Position numbers and translations under genes: made by a program
Source: Archangiaceae bacterium
Lineage (GTDB): Bacteria > Myxococcota > Myxococcia > Myxococcales > Myxococcaceae
DNA length: 20,246 bases
Assembly: GCA_023248915.1 (NCBI GenBank)
Contig: JAHFDQ010000033.1
Span: 1-20,246, forward strand
Reading direction: 5' to 3'
Part shown: in pieces, positions 1 through 8,161 of the stretch
How the letters are laid out: every line of letters starts with the position of its first letter
How positions within the stretch are numbered: position 1 is the stretch's first letter
Notes under the pieces: generated by a model
The model's database searches: none
Told to the model about the DNA's origin: nothing
What the model saw: only the letters and a program-made list of their open reading frames with translations

Positions 1-1149
<1,149 letters not shown>

Positions 1150-1178
1150 CCCTCCCGGTCGGCCCGAGTCGACGCCCG

Positions 1179-1871
1179 TCAGCGCCCGGCGCCGCCGTCG
1201 AACAGTCCCAAGAGCCGCACCCGGTGGCCTGACTCGGGAAACGCCGCTTCGAACGAAGCGAAGGCTAGCCGGGCCTCTTCGTCGCGTCCCAGGTGCAGCA
1301 GCGCCTCGATGCGAATCACCTCGCGCTCTTGCTGCAAGCTGCCGGTCGCGAAGCGCCGCAGGTGCTCGTCGGTGAGCTCGAGCGCCCGCGCCGCGTCCCC
1401 GTGCCGGAGCGCCCCTAGCGCACGCTCGACGAGCTCGAGCTCACTGGGCGCTTCCGTCGCGGCAGGCGCGGAGGGAGAAACCTGCACTCCAGACGGCCGA
1501 GGTGGCACGCGGGCCGCCGGAGGCGCCTGAGCTGGAAACGGCGGCGGGACCGGAGCGGCAGGGGGCGGCACCCGCTCTTCGGGCTCGGGTTGAGCGGGCG
1601 GTGGCGATAGCGGAGGCGGCGCTACGCCAGCCGTCAGCCTCAACGCGAGCAACGCCGCCACCACCGCCAGAAGCCCAACGCCCGGGACCACCCACCTTCC
1701 GGCCCGACGCCAAGGCGGGGCCGATGGGGCGGCAGGGCGAGTCCCCGGCAGTCCGGCGGCGATCGCCTCGAGCTCGCCCGGAGTGGGCTCGTCCTCTCTC
1801 GATGAATCGAGCGCTTCCCGAAGCTCGGGCGACGCGTCCTCGCGTAGCCGGCGGATGTCGTCGGTGCTCAT
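1179..1871 (-). CDS. Single-pass membrane protein with Pro-rich linker, putative regulator of the adjacent ECF sigma factor
   Basis: 230 residues. The ATG at 1871 overlaps the sigma factor TGA by 4 bp (ATGA), so translation is probably coupled. Residues 1-55 are a charged, soluble N-terminal part; about 58-78 form a transmembrane segment (VVPGVGLLAVVAALLAL); about 80-150 are strongly Pro/Ala-rich; the last 80 residues are helical and resemble a tetratricopeptide-type or YbgF-like hairpin repeat (ELVERALGALRHGDAARAL). Position and topology fit an anti-sigma factor with its cytoplasmic N-terminus holding the sigma factor and a periplasmic sensor part. The canonical zinc anti-sigma motif (HxxxCxxC) is absent, so this role is inference from context only. 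A longer frame upstream to 1997 exists but would overlap the sigma gene extensively and has no support. Confidence 0.75.
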   Translation of the reverse strand: MSTDDIRRLREDASPELREALDSSREDEPTPGELEAIAAGLPGTRPAAPSAPPWRRAGRWVVPGVGLLAVVAALLALRLTAGVAPPPLSPPPAQPEPEERVPPPAAPVPPPFPAQAPPAARVPPRPSGVQVSPSAPAATEAPSELELVERALGALRHGDAARALELTDEHLRRFATGSLQQEREVIRIEALLHLGRDEEARLAFASFEAAFPESGHRVRLLGLFDGGAGR

Positions 1872-2416
1872 GGCGCGTCTCCCGGTCGCAGCTCGGCTTT
1901 CGCCGCGGTCTCGAGGTCGCGGCGCGCGGCGTGGTAGCGCGAGTACGCCGTCTGCAGCGGAACTTCGAGGGCGGCGGCGACCTCCGGCATGGTCCACTCC
2001 TCGAGCTCGTAGAGAACGAACACCGCGCGCTTGTTCTCGTCGAGCCCGTTCAAGAGGCGCGCGAGCCAGGCTCGGGCCTGCGACTGCTCGACCCGCTCGA
2101 GCTGCGACGGAGGGCTCTCGGTCTCGGGCAGCGTGGCGGTCGGCACCTCGCGACGCACGTGCGCCCGGGAACGATGGTCTGACGCCACCCGCATGCAGAT
2201 TCCGAACAGCCAGGTCTTCACCGCCGACGAGCCGTCGAAGCTGTCGAGTCGCCGGTGCACGACGAGGAAGACCTGCTGCGCCGCGTCGGGCGCGTCTGCC
2301 CGGGCCACGCCCAGCCGGACGAGAGCTCGAAACACGAACGCCACGTGTTCCGAATAGACGCCCGCGAAGTCGAGCGGAGCCCGAACGCTGCCCGCCAGTT
2401 GCCGTGCCGCGGTCAC
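1868..2416 (-). CDS. RNA polymerase sigma factor, ECF/sigma-70 family
   Basis: 182 residues from the chosen GTG at 2416. Region 2 is at about 17-85, with LDFAGVYSEHVAFVFRALVR leading into the AAQQVFLVVHRRLDSF stretch (equivalent to DxxQEVFL) and the promoter-melting helix KTWLFGICMRVASDHRS. After a linker, region 4 is at about 118-170, with the helix-turn-helix EEWTMPEVAAALEVPLQTAY followed by SRYHAARRDLE. Size and two-domain structure are typical of ECF factors. It is the middle gene of a three-gene minus-strand unit: the preceding gene ends at 2449, and the following gene overlaps by 4 bp. An in-frame TTG at 2443 would add nine residues; neither start has a clear Shine-Dalgarno, so the start is less certain than the identity. 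The secreted protein upstream and membrane protein downstream suggest envelope-stress or surface signalling (inference). Confidence 0.92.
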   Translation of the reverse strand: MTAARQLAGSVRAPLDFAGVYSEHVAFVFRALVRLGVARADAPDAAQQVFLVVHRRLDSFDGSSAVKTWLFGICMRVASDHRSRAHVRREVPTATLPETESPPSQLERVEQSQARAWLARLLNGLDENKRAVFVLYELEEWTMPEVAAALEVPLQTAYSRYHAARRDLETAAKAELRPGDAP

Positions 2417-2448
2417 GCCGGGTAGATGGGGAGAGGCCGCCAAAGTTA

Positions 2449-3432
2449 TTACCGGAGGCGCACCGTTACGCCCGCGGCGACGTCGACCGCCAGCGGCAAG
2501 CCCCTGGCGATACTCACGAATTCGCCGGCTTCGTCGACGAACCCGACGCGGGTGCGCAAGAGGTGAGCGCGAGCGCCGAGGCCGAGGGTGAGCGCGACGT
2601 CTGCGCCGACCGCGCGGGAAACCGTCGCACGCGCGCCGAGGTCCACGACCGGGCTCGAGCTCGAATGGTTCACCGCGAACCCCTGCCCCTGCACCCACAG
2701 CACGCCGGCGAGGGCGTTGGCGCACGCGCGCAGCTCGAAGGACTTCGCCGACCCGTGCAGGGGGCACCCGCCGACCTCCAACGCTACCTGGCTCAGCCGT
2801 GCGGTGCCGCTGCCCAGGCTCTGTCGCGTCGGCCACCAGCCTTCCAGCGCCAGCGTGGCTCCGACGTGGGCGAGGCGGGTGCTCGCTTCGACGCGAAGAC
2901 CGGGAGTCGCGTCCGAGAGCTGACCTACCCCGAGGGTCGGCAGCACGCCCAGCTCGACCGGCAGTGGCTCGACGGGCGCGGCGGCAGGGGCGGGCGCTGG
3001 CACCGGGACGACCGGCGCCGGCGGCGGAGCGGCCGGTCGAAGCTCGGCCGTAACGGGAGAGCCGCCCGACAGGTCGATGAGCAGGGTGACGATCAACGCG
3101 AGCGGTTCGTCGAGCGCGGCGCACTTCGCGGCGTCGCTTTGGTGTTCTCTCACCCCGAGCGTGGCGCCATTTCGATCTCGAATGGCGACGAACGCGCTCC
3201 AGCCGGTCGGCGTCTTCTGAACCAATCCCTCGAGAAGGAAAGTCCAGTCATTCCCGCCCCCGAACGGGGCTCGACCCAACCGCTGTTCCACCGCCCGGGC
3301 CAGCGCAGGGCCGTCGATGCACGATTCGGCGCCTGCTCCGCGCGCCCAGGCGAGCGTCCACGTTTGTGCCCCGGCGCCAGACGCCGACAGCACCGCCAGC
3401 AGTTGCGCCCATCGGCCCAGAGTCCGGTACAA
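2449..3432 (-). CDS. Secreted hypothetical protein, beta-barrel-like C-terminal half
   Basis: 327 residues from a TTG at 3432; no named family recognised. The start was chosen because it gives a good signal peptide (MYRTLGRWAQLLAVLSASGAGA, probable cut before QTW); a frame open to ATG 3564 would put an unlikely 44 residues before it and overlap the divergent gene. After the signal come a 120-residue soluble part with a Cys pair (ESCIDG, AKCAAL), a Pro/Ala-rich linker (about residues 135-160) and a C-terminal part of alternating polar/hydrophobic strands (GLRVEASTRLAHVGATLALEGW, ending VDVAAGVTVRLR), as in small outer-membrane barrels. Such Pro-hinged barrel proteins sit beside ECF sigma genes in myxobacteria (general knowledge). 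It ends 32 bp before the sigma start, so it is probably the first gene of the sigma operon. Codon usage is normal for the region. Confidence 0.75.
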   Translation of the reverse strand: MYRTLGRWAQLLAVLSASGAGAQTWTLAWARGAGAESCIDGPALARAVEQRLGRAPFGGGNDWTFLLEGLVQKTPTGWSAFVAIRDRNGATLGVREHQSDAAKCAALDEPLALIVTLLIDLSGGSPVTAELRPAAPPPAPVVPVPAPAPAAAPVEPLPVELGVLPTLGVGQLSDATPGLRVEASTRLAHVGATLALEGWWPTRQSLGSGTARLSQVALEVGGCPLHGSAKSFELRACANALAGVLWVQGQGFAVNHSSSSPVVDLGARATVSRAVGADVALTLGLGARAHLLRTRVGFVDEAGEFVSIARGLPLAVDVAAGVTVRLR

Positions 3433-3502
3433 GGGCCCGAAACCATAGCGGCTCGGCGGCGATTCATAAACCGCGGTGGCTGCCGCCCATTCAGCAAGGC
3501 AT
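3433..3502. promoter_or_regulatory. Divergent intergenic region between sigma operon and repeat lipoprotein
   Basis: This 70-bp gap must hold the start of the rightward lipoprotein transcript and probably that of the leftward three-gene unit. No clear -35/-10 pair can be read. An AAGG sequence at 3496-3499 lies four bases before the lipoprotein ATG and is a plausible ribosome binding site. Confidence 0.35.
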
Positions 3503-5551
3503 ATGAACGACAAGACCCGAATGATGCGCTGGTCGTGGTTGGCGCTGCTGCTGGCGTCGTGCACGTGTGAGCGAACCGTCGTCGCGGGCGAGGAGTCGGG
3601 CGTCCCGTTCGCGTGTCAGCCGGCCACGTGCGAGGCGACGGCCGCGACCTGCGGACCCGTGTCCGACGGGTGCGGCGGAACCTTGCGGTGCGGCGTCTGC
3701 GCCGATGGCCTGGTGTGCGGCGGGAGCGGCAAGGCGAACGCCTGCGCCCCCTACTGCAACGGGAAGTGGTGCTGGCAGAACCCGCTGCCGCAGGGAAATA
3801 CCTTGTACGACGTGTGGCGAAGCCCGAGCGGGGCACTGTGGGTGGTGGGGCTGGAAGGCACGGTGCTTCGGCACGACGGCGAGCAGTGGCACCGCGTGCC
3901 CAGCCCGACCCCGTCGGCCTACCTCAAGAGCATTTGGGGAACCGCCGAGGACGACCTATGGGCCGGCGGCCTCGACGGAGCGTGGCACTGGGACGGAAGC
4001 ACCTGGACCGCCGTCTCGACTCCGCACTCAGCGCTCTACTCGATTCGGGGACTCTCGCCGGACGATCTCTGGGGGCTCGATGGTCAGGAGATCGTCCATT
4101 GGGACGGGCGCGCCTGGACCGCGGTGAAGCAAACCGGGACCACCCTGTGGGCGCTTTGGGTGAATGCGCCGAACGACGTCTGGGCGGTCGGCTCATTTGG
4201 GGTGGTGCTTCGGTGGGACGGGGCGCTGTGGGCGCAAGTGCCGGGCTTGCCGCTGACCCACCACCTCAGCGCGATCAGCGGCACGGGTGCGAACGATGTG
4301 TGGGTCGTTGGGTTCCAGTCAGACACCACCGGTTCTGCGTCGAGCCTGGTCGAGCACTGGGATGGCCTGCAATGGGAGGTGGTCTCCACGCCCGGTTGGC
4401 CGGCCACGAACGACGCGCCCGGGTTCAGCGCAGTGCTGGCGCTCGCGTCGGACGACGTCTGGGTGGCCGGCCCGAACGGCACGGTGCTTCAGTGGGACGG
4501 GCTGGGATGGCAGGTGGTTCCCACCGGCACCGGCGCCAACCTCATGCAGATCATCGGAACCGACCGAGATCACGTCTGGGTCGCGGGCGGGGGCGGAACG
4601 TTGGCCGAGTGGTCCGCGGGCGCCTGGCGCTTTCTCGGAGGCAAAGGGGCGTACATGCTCAACTCGATCTGGGGTTCCTCGCCCGCCAACATCTGGGTAT
4701 CGGGGTGGTACGGAGCGGCCTTGCATTGGGACGGCAAAGGCTGGACGGACGCAGTAGGGCTCAATCGGCCGCGGCCGGACCGGGGCACCCCTGGAACGCT
4801 GCCGAGCCTGGCACACTATGCGCTTTGGGGCTCGGGCCGAGACGACGTCTGGAGCGCGGACCGGGTCGCGTTCGGTCCCGCCGAGCTTCAACACTTCGAC
4901 GGCGTCTCCTGGTCGCCGGGCAAGGTCGGCCCCGCGTTGAATCAGCCGTTCGCCATCCGGGCCGGCTGCAGCATCTCGCCGACCGACGGTTGGATGGTGG
5001 GAACGACGGTGATGCAGCTCAACGGAGGGAGCTGGGCCGAACGGGCCGGTCCCTGGCCGGACCTCAGCGATGTGTCCTGCCGGAGCTCGACCGACGTGTG
5101 GGCCGTCGGATCGACGGCGGGTCCGCCACAGCAAGGGCAGGTGCTGCACTGGGACGGCGCGGGCTGGGTCGTCGTGCACACCTCATCGAGCGCGACCTTC
5201 GAGCACGTGTGGGCCGCTGCCCAGAATGACGTGTGGGTGACCGGGACTTCCAGCGGCCGCGGCATCATTCTTCACTGGGACGGTATGACCTGGTCGACCC
5301 TCGACTGGACGATCGCTGTCGCTTCCAGCGACATCAACGACGCCAACGCACAGTTCACCTCCGTGACCGGTGGCCCCGGCGAAGTGTTGTTCACGTCGAA
5401 CCTCGGGTTCCTGGTGCGGTGGGACGGTCTCGTCTGGGCTCGCGAGAGGACGGGGAAGAACGGGTTCCTGTCCAGGCTGTGGAGGACTTCGAACGGCGAG
5501 CTGTGGGCCAGCGGATTCGACGGCGCCATCCTGCACCGCGAGGCGCAGTGA
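3503..5551 (+). CDS. Lipoprotein with Cys-rich neck and 14 Trp-rich beta-propeller-type repeats
   Basis: 682 residues. The ATG at 3503 has AAGG just upstream and gives a lipoprotein signal with lipobox L17-A18-S19-C20; the upstream in-frame start at 3476 is less likely. Residues about 35-90 are a Cys-rich neck (ten Cys) of the kind CGPVSDGCGGTLRCGVC, common in myxobacterial surface lipoproteins. From about residue 101 (3803) to the end, 14 repeats of about 42 residues follow the pattern hxxhWGxxxxDVWxVGxxGxhhHWDGxxWxxV. Clear units include APNDVWAVGSFGVVLRWDG and ASDDVWVAGPNGTVLQWDG; repeats 9, 10 and 13 are the most diverged. Each repeat has the length of one propeller blade, so the protein may form two seven-bladed propellers. 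The role is unknown: such domains bind proteins or glycans and this one would be displayed at the cell envelope. It is divergent from the sigma unit, which may control it. Confidence 0.88.
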   Translation: MNDKTRMMRWSWLALLLASCTCERTVVAGEESGVPFACQPATCEATAATCGPVSDGCGGTLRCGVCADGLVCGGSGKANACAPYCNGKWCWQNPLPQGNTLYDVWRSPSGALWVVGLEGTVLRHDGEQWHRVPSPTPSAYLKSIWGTAEDDLWAGGLDGAWHWDGSTWTAVSTPHSALYSIRGLSPDDLWGLDGQEIVHWDGRAWTAVKQTGTTLWALWVNAPNDVWAVGSFGVVLRWDGALWAQVPGLPLTHHLSAISGTGANDVWVVGFQSDTTGSASSLVEHWDGLQWEVVSTPGWPATNDAPGFSAVLALASDDVWVAGPNGTVLQWDGLGWQVVPTGTGANLMQIIGTDRDHVWVAGGGGTLAEWSAGAWRFLGGKGAYMLNSIWGSSPANIWVSGWYGAALHWDGKGWTDAVGLNRPRPDRGTPGTLPSLAHYALWGSGRDDVWSADRVAFGPAELQHFDGVSWSPGKVGPALNQPFAIRAGCSISPTDGWMVGTTVMQLNGGSWAERAGPWPDLSDVSCRSSTDVWAVGSTAGPPQQGQVLHWDGAGWVVVHTSSSATFEHVWAAAQNDVWVTGTSSGRGIILHWDGMTWSTLDWTIAVASSDINDANAQFTSVTGGPGEVLFTSNLGFLVRWDGLVWARERTGKNGFLSRLWRTSNGELWASGFDGAILHREAQ

Positions 5552-5598
5552 CCGCTGCCCCCTGCGCCGGGCCATGGCGAGCGTCTTTCGGGCGACGC

Positions 5599-5618
5599 CC
5601 TCGAGAATTCGCTCGAGG
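5599..5618. other. Inverted repeat, 7-bp perfect arms
   Basis: CCTCGAG and CTCGAGG flank a six-base spacer (AATTCG), 48 bp after the lipoprotein stop. It could form a hairpin ending the rightward transcript, but no T-run follows, so an intrinsic terminator is not shown. Confidence 0.35.
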
Positions 5619-5680
5619 TCGGGCGCTCTAGGCGCGCAAGGTTCTCGAAATGGACCTCTCCCTCGACTTCCACGAACGAC

Positions 5681-5722
5681 GAGCCGAAGAAGGAATCGGT
5701 GTAGCCTTCCCGGTCAACCCGA
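5681..5722 (+). repeat. 42-bp direct repeat, copy 2 (clpX-tail-like)
   Basis: It matches 1126-1167 at 38 of 42 positions in the same orientation. Read in the clpX frame it would encode EPKKESV then TAG, against EPKKESA then TAG at the real clpX end, so it could serve as a functional clpX tail. It is 4.5 kb from clpX and no clpX-like coding sequence precedes it. Confidence 0.8.
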
Positions 5723-5791
5723 CGTTGAAGCGCTTGAAGCGGGCCGGCAGCTCCGCGACGCGACGCGGCCGGGCGTCCTTCCGCGGCCGGT

Positions 5792-6031
5792 TCAGGAGGC
5801 GCAGGGCGCCTGCGCCGACGCCGGCTGCCCCCCCTCAAAGGATGTGCAATCACCGACGTGCTGAAGCTCCTCACCGAGGTCCTGGGCTTTGGGCACCGCC
5901 CAAGCCCCAGTGCCTCGGGCAGCTTCGGTTGCAGCTCTTCGAGCAGCGCTTTCCAAGCCACCGCGGTGGAGCCGGCGTCCGCGCGGCAGTTCCGGGCGAG
6001 GGGCTCGAACGAGGGGAGCGCCCCGAAGAGC
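5792..6031 (-). pseudogene. Possible gene relict downstream of tonB
   Basis: Reading leftward from about 6031, one frame has strongly G/C-biased third positions and a protein-like product with an amphipathic helix (AWKALLEELQPKLPEALGLG). From about 5898 the better-looking frame is shifted (VPKAQDLGEELQHVGDCTSF) and ends at a TGA at 5792-5794. The switch point falls inside the 5882-5910 inverted repeat. No start codon with a ribosome binding site is evident and I recognise no family. It may be a frameshifted relict, or chance coding bias in GC-rich DNA. Confidence 0.25.
5882..5910 (-). terminator. Candidate hairpin about 140 bp beyond tonB
   Basis: Two 13-base arms (CTGGGCTTTGGGC and GCCCAAGCCCCAG) pair at 11 of 13 positions around a three-base loop. 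It lies on the exit side of the exbB-exbD-tonB unit. No T-run follows on the minus strand, so a classical intrinsic terminator is uncertain. A second GC-rich hairpin (7-bp arms) lies at 5798-5816. Confidence 0.3.
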
Positions 6032-6047
6032 GCTTCCCGTCTTGGTC

Positions 6048-6815
6048 TCAGTCCAACAGGAACGTGTACGTGTACTTCATCTCGGTCGACACGGCCTCGC
6101 CGGCCTTGACCGCCGGCTTGAAGTGAAAGTGCGGAAGGGCGTCCCGCGCTGCTTCGTTGAGCCCGTAACCGGGGCCGCTGATGACCTTCACCCTCACCAC
6201 CTTGCCGGAGGTATCGATGACGACGGAGAGAATGACCGAGCCCTCGATGCCGGCGCGGCGGGCCTCTTCGGGGTAGGGAATCTTCACCTCCGAGTCGACC
6301 TGTGGCTCGGAGTCGACCTGGTAAATGGGCGTGTACTTGGGAGCGACGTAGGCGTGCACGTCTTCCGGAGCCGTCGCCTTGTCCGCTGCTTTGCCATAGA
6401 CCGTGTTGCCCACCGGCGCGGCGAACCCTCCGGCGGCGGTGGTCGAGGACATCGAGATTCCGACCACCAGCGCCACCGGCTTGGGCGGGGTCTCTGAAGT
6501 AGGGGTGTCGTTCGGGCGTGGCGGGGCCTGCTCGTTCGGCGGCGGAGGAGGCTTGACCACCGCCACCTTCACCGGTGGCGGCTTCACCGTCTCTTTCTTC
6601 TCTTCCTTGGGCTCTTCTTTCGGAGGCGGCAGCTTCGGCGGCTCGACCTGCACCAGCTCGAGCTCGATGACCTTGTTGAATTCGGCGACCCGGGCCGGCC
6701 TTCCGTCGAGGTAAAGCAAGAGGGCGACGTGGGCGCAGACGGAAACCGCGAAGCCCCCTAATAGCCAGGGGATTCCGCGGGTGCACCTGAAAGTGGGGAG
6801 CGTCGCCTCGTTCAT
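6048..6815 (-). CDS. tonB: TonB family energy-transducing protein
   Basis: 255 residues. TonB spans the periplasm and passes proton-motive energy from the ExbB/ExbD motor to outer-membrane receptors. Seen: a cytoplasmic N-terminus, one membrane anchor at about 16-36 (LLGGFAVSVCAHVALLLYL), a Pro/Lys/Glu-rich periplasmic spacer at about 55-115 (PPKLPPPKEEPKEEKKETV), and a C-terminal TonB domain at about 175-255 with the hallmark YPEEARRAGIEGSVILSVVI followed by FHFKPAVKAGEAV. A short QVDSEP duplication precedes the C-terminal domain. The ATG at 6815 lies 37 bp after exbD and lacks a strong Shine-Dalgarno. It is the last gene of the exbB-exbD-tonB unit. TonB-like proteins also serve gliding or Tol-type systems in myxobacteria, so the transported substrate is unknown. 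Confidence 0.93.
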   Translation of the reverse strand: MNEATLPTFRCTRGIPWLLGGFAVSVCAHVALLLYLDGRPARVAEFNKVIELELVQVEPPKLPPPKEEPKEEKKETVKPPPVKVAVVKPPPPPNEQAPPRPNDTPTSETPPKPVALVVGISMSSTTAAGGFAAPVGNTVYGKAADKATAPEDVHAYVAPKYTPIYQVDSEPQVDSEVKIPYPEEARRAGIEGSVILSVVIDTSGKVVRVKVISGPGYGLNEAARDALPHFHFKPAVKAGEAVSTEMKYTYTFLLD

Positions 6816-6852
6816 CGCTGGTCGGACGCCCGAGAGGCGCCCCCACGTTCCC

Positions 6853-7296
6853 CTACGGTGCGGCCGGCCCTGGCGGCGGTTGGGGCGCCACGTCCTTCTG
6901 GACGTTGAGCGCGAACTTGGCGATGCCCATTCCCTTCACCACGTCGATGAGGTGCATCACCTTGCCGTAGTTGAGCGACTGGTCGGCGCTGACGATGGCG
7001 CGGGTGTCCTTGTCCTTGGCCAGTGCCTCCGACACCAGGGTCTTCATGGCGTCCTCGGTCACCGGCGAGCCGTCGAGGAAGAGCTTGGCGTCCTTGTCCA
7101 TCACCACGTTGAGCAGCCCCTGCACGGTCTCGCCCCCGTTGGCAGCCCTAGGAGCGTCGATTTCGATGGTGTCGCGGACGATGAAGTTCGCCGTCACCAT
7201 GAAGATGATGAGTAACACCAACACGATGTCCACCAGCGGCGTGACGTTGATGCCGGTAATCTCGTCGTCGCTGTCGCTCTGCGCGCTGGCGGCCAC
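6853..7296 (-). CDS. exbD: Biopolymer transport protein ExbD/TolR family
   Basis: 147 residues from a GTG start at 7296. ExbD forms, with ExbB, the proton-driven inner-membrane motor for TonB. Seen: a short acidic cytoplasmic N-terminus, a single membrane helix (VDIVLVLLIIFMVTANFIV) carrying the essential proton-path aspartate (D23 in the motif NVTPLVDIV), and a periplasmic domain with the family pattern VVMDKDAKLFLDGSPV and AIVSADQSLNYGKVMHLIDV. The C-terminus is Pro-rich. It starts 2 bp after the exbB stop, implying co-transcription and coupled translation. TolR is an alternative family name, but the adjacent tonB favours ExbD. Confidence 0.93.
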   Translation of the reverse strand: MAASAQSDSDDEITGINVTPLVDIVLVLLIIFMVTANFIVRDTIEIDAPRAANGGETVQGLLNVVMDKDAKLFLDGSPVTEDAMKTLVSEALAKDKDTRAIVSADQSLNYGKVMHLIDVVKGMGIAKFALNVQKDVAPQPPPGPAAP

Positions 7297-7298
7297 GG

Positions 7299-8021
7299 CT
7301 AGCGCACCTCGCGCACGGGTTCGACGACGTGCGGAGCGGCCGCTGCCGGCTTGTCGTCTTCGGCCTTCAGGTGCGCCACCAGCGAGTGACCGAGCGAAGT
7401 CGTCTGCGCGGTTATGGTTTTCAGCGCTCGGGTGAAGAGGTTGAAGGCCACCACCGCGGGAATGGCCACGGCCAGCCCCACCGCGGTGGCCACCAGCGCT
7501 TCCGAGATGCCTGACATTACCGTCTGCTGCACGGCGGCGCCCTTGACGTTCACCTCGCCCAGGTCATGGAAGGCCTTGATGATGCCCAGCACCGTCCCGA
7601 ACAGACCCACGAAGGGGGCGTTGCTGCCAAGGGTGCCGACGAAGGACAGGAACCTCTCGTACTGCGGCCGCTCGCGGGCCACCGTCGAGGCGATGACCTC
7701 TTCGACCGTGGCGGCTCCCTGCGGCGCGGCGGCCAGGGCCTCGCGGATGACGGCCGCTTCCATGCCCTTCTTGTCCGCCACCGCCTGCTTCACCCACTCG
7801 AAGTCGCCGCGGGAAAGGCGCAGGGCCAATTCCTCGGAGTTCGCCAGGCGGTGGGTGGAGAAGTAGATGGCCCGCTCAATCATCACGGCGATGGAACCGA
7901 CCGAGAGAATCGCGAGCAGCCACAGCACCCACTCGGCGCTGGACAGCGTCACTGACAGAATCCGGGTGGTGAGCCAGCCCTGATGCTGGTTCGTCATCTG
8001 CGCCAGTAGGAGCATCGTCAT
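7299..8021 (-). CDS. exbB: MotA/TolQ/ExbB proton channel family protein
   Basis: 240 residues from the ATG at 8021. This is the multi-span ring subunit of the ExbB/ExbD proton motor. Seen: three membrane helices, at about 28-48 (EWVLWLLAILSVGSIAVMIE), 128-155 with the signature FVGTLGSNAPFVGLFGTVLG, and 172-197 with ISEALVATAVGLAVAIPAVV; the cytoplasmic part lies between helices 1 and 2. These glycine-rich motifs are diagnostic for the family. A TTG at 8072 would add 17 residues and has a weak GGGA upstream; the ATG gives the expected short periplasmic N-terminus, so it is preferred, though neither site has a strong ribosome binding sequence. It is the first gene of the leftward exbB-exbD-tonB unit, divergent from the MoxR operon. 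Confidence 0.92.
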   Translation of the reverse strand: MTMLLLAQMTNQHQGWLTTRILSVTLSSAEWVLWLLAILSVGSIAVMIERAIYFSTHRLANSEELALRLSRGDFEWVKQAVADKKGMEAAVIREALAAAPQGAATVEEVIASTVARERPQYERFLSFVGTLGSNAPFVGLFGTVLGIIKAFHDLGEVNVKGAAVQQTVMSGISEALVATAVGLAVAIPAVVAFNLFTRALKTITAQTTSLGHSLVAHLKAEDDKPAAAAPHVVEPVREVR

Positions 8022-8161
8022 GAAGAGGGTCTTCGCTTCCCGAAAGGAGAGGGTAACCGGCGGGGCGATCAATTCGTTCCCGTCGCCCGAATGTCAAATC
8101 CTAAGCCGCAGCTTGGCGTGGCTTGTGAAACCGGGGCCGCTGCCGGACACTCGGAGGGCTC
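8022..8161. promoter_or_regulatory. Divergent intergenic region, exbB and MoxR-type operon
   Basis: These 140 bp must hold the promoters of both units. A GGAGGG ribosome binding site (8153-8158) precedes the rightward ATG at 8162. The segment 8085-8130 is less GC-rich than its surroundings, but no pair of promoter hexamers with proper spacing can be picked with confidence. Confidence 0.4.

Larger units (their letters stand above)
5552..6047. other. 496-bp region without a confident gene
   Basis: It lies between the converging lipoprotein and tonB genes. It contains copy 2 of the clpX-tail repeat (5681-5722), three hairpin-forming inverted repeats (5599-5618, 5798-5816, 5882-5910) and a minus-strand coding-like segment (about 6031-5792). 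Frames are open on both strands because the DNA is GC-rich; none has a convincing start plus a recognisable product. Confidence 0.6.

Noticed and set aside
1783..3570. 595-residue plus-strand open frame opposite the sigma operon
   Set aside because: It is Arg/Ala/Pro-rich, has no recognisable domain and lies antisense to three genes with clear protein features.
5798..5816. GC-rich hairpin GGCGCAG/CTGCGCC as an intrinsic terminator
   Set aside because: No T-run follows on either strand; short GC palindromes are frequent in DNA of this composition.
5858..6109. Plus-strand frame with a Ser-rich product (MLKLLTEVLGFG start)
   Set aside because: The Ser run is the reverse of Leu/Glu-rich codons on the minus strand, no ribosome binding site is present and it runs into the antisense of tonB.
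5272..6846. 524-residue open frame on the minus strand
   Set aside because: It overlaps tonB in another frame and runs antisense to the lipoprotein gene; it is open because stops are rare in GC-rich DNA. Only the part about 5850-6031 shows independent coding character.
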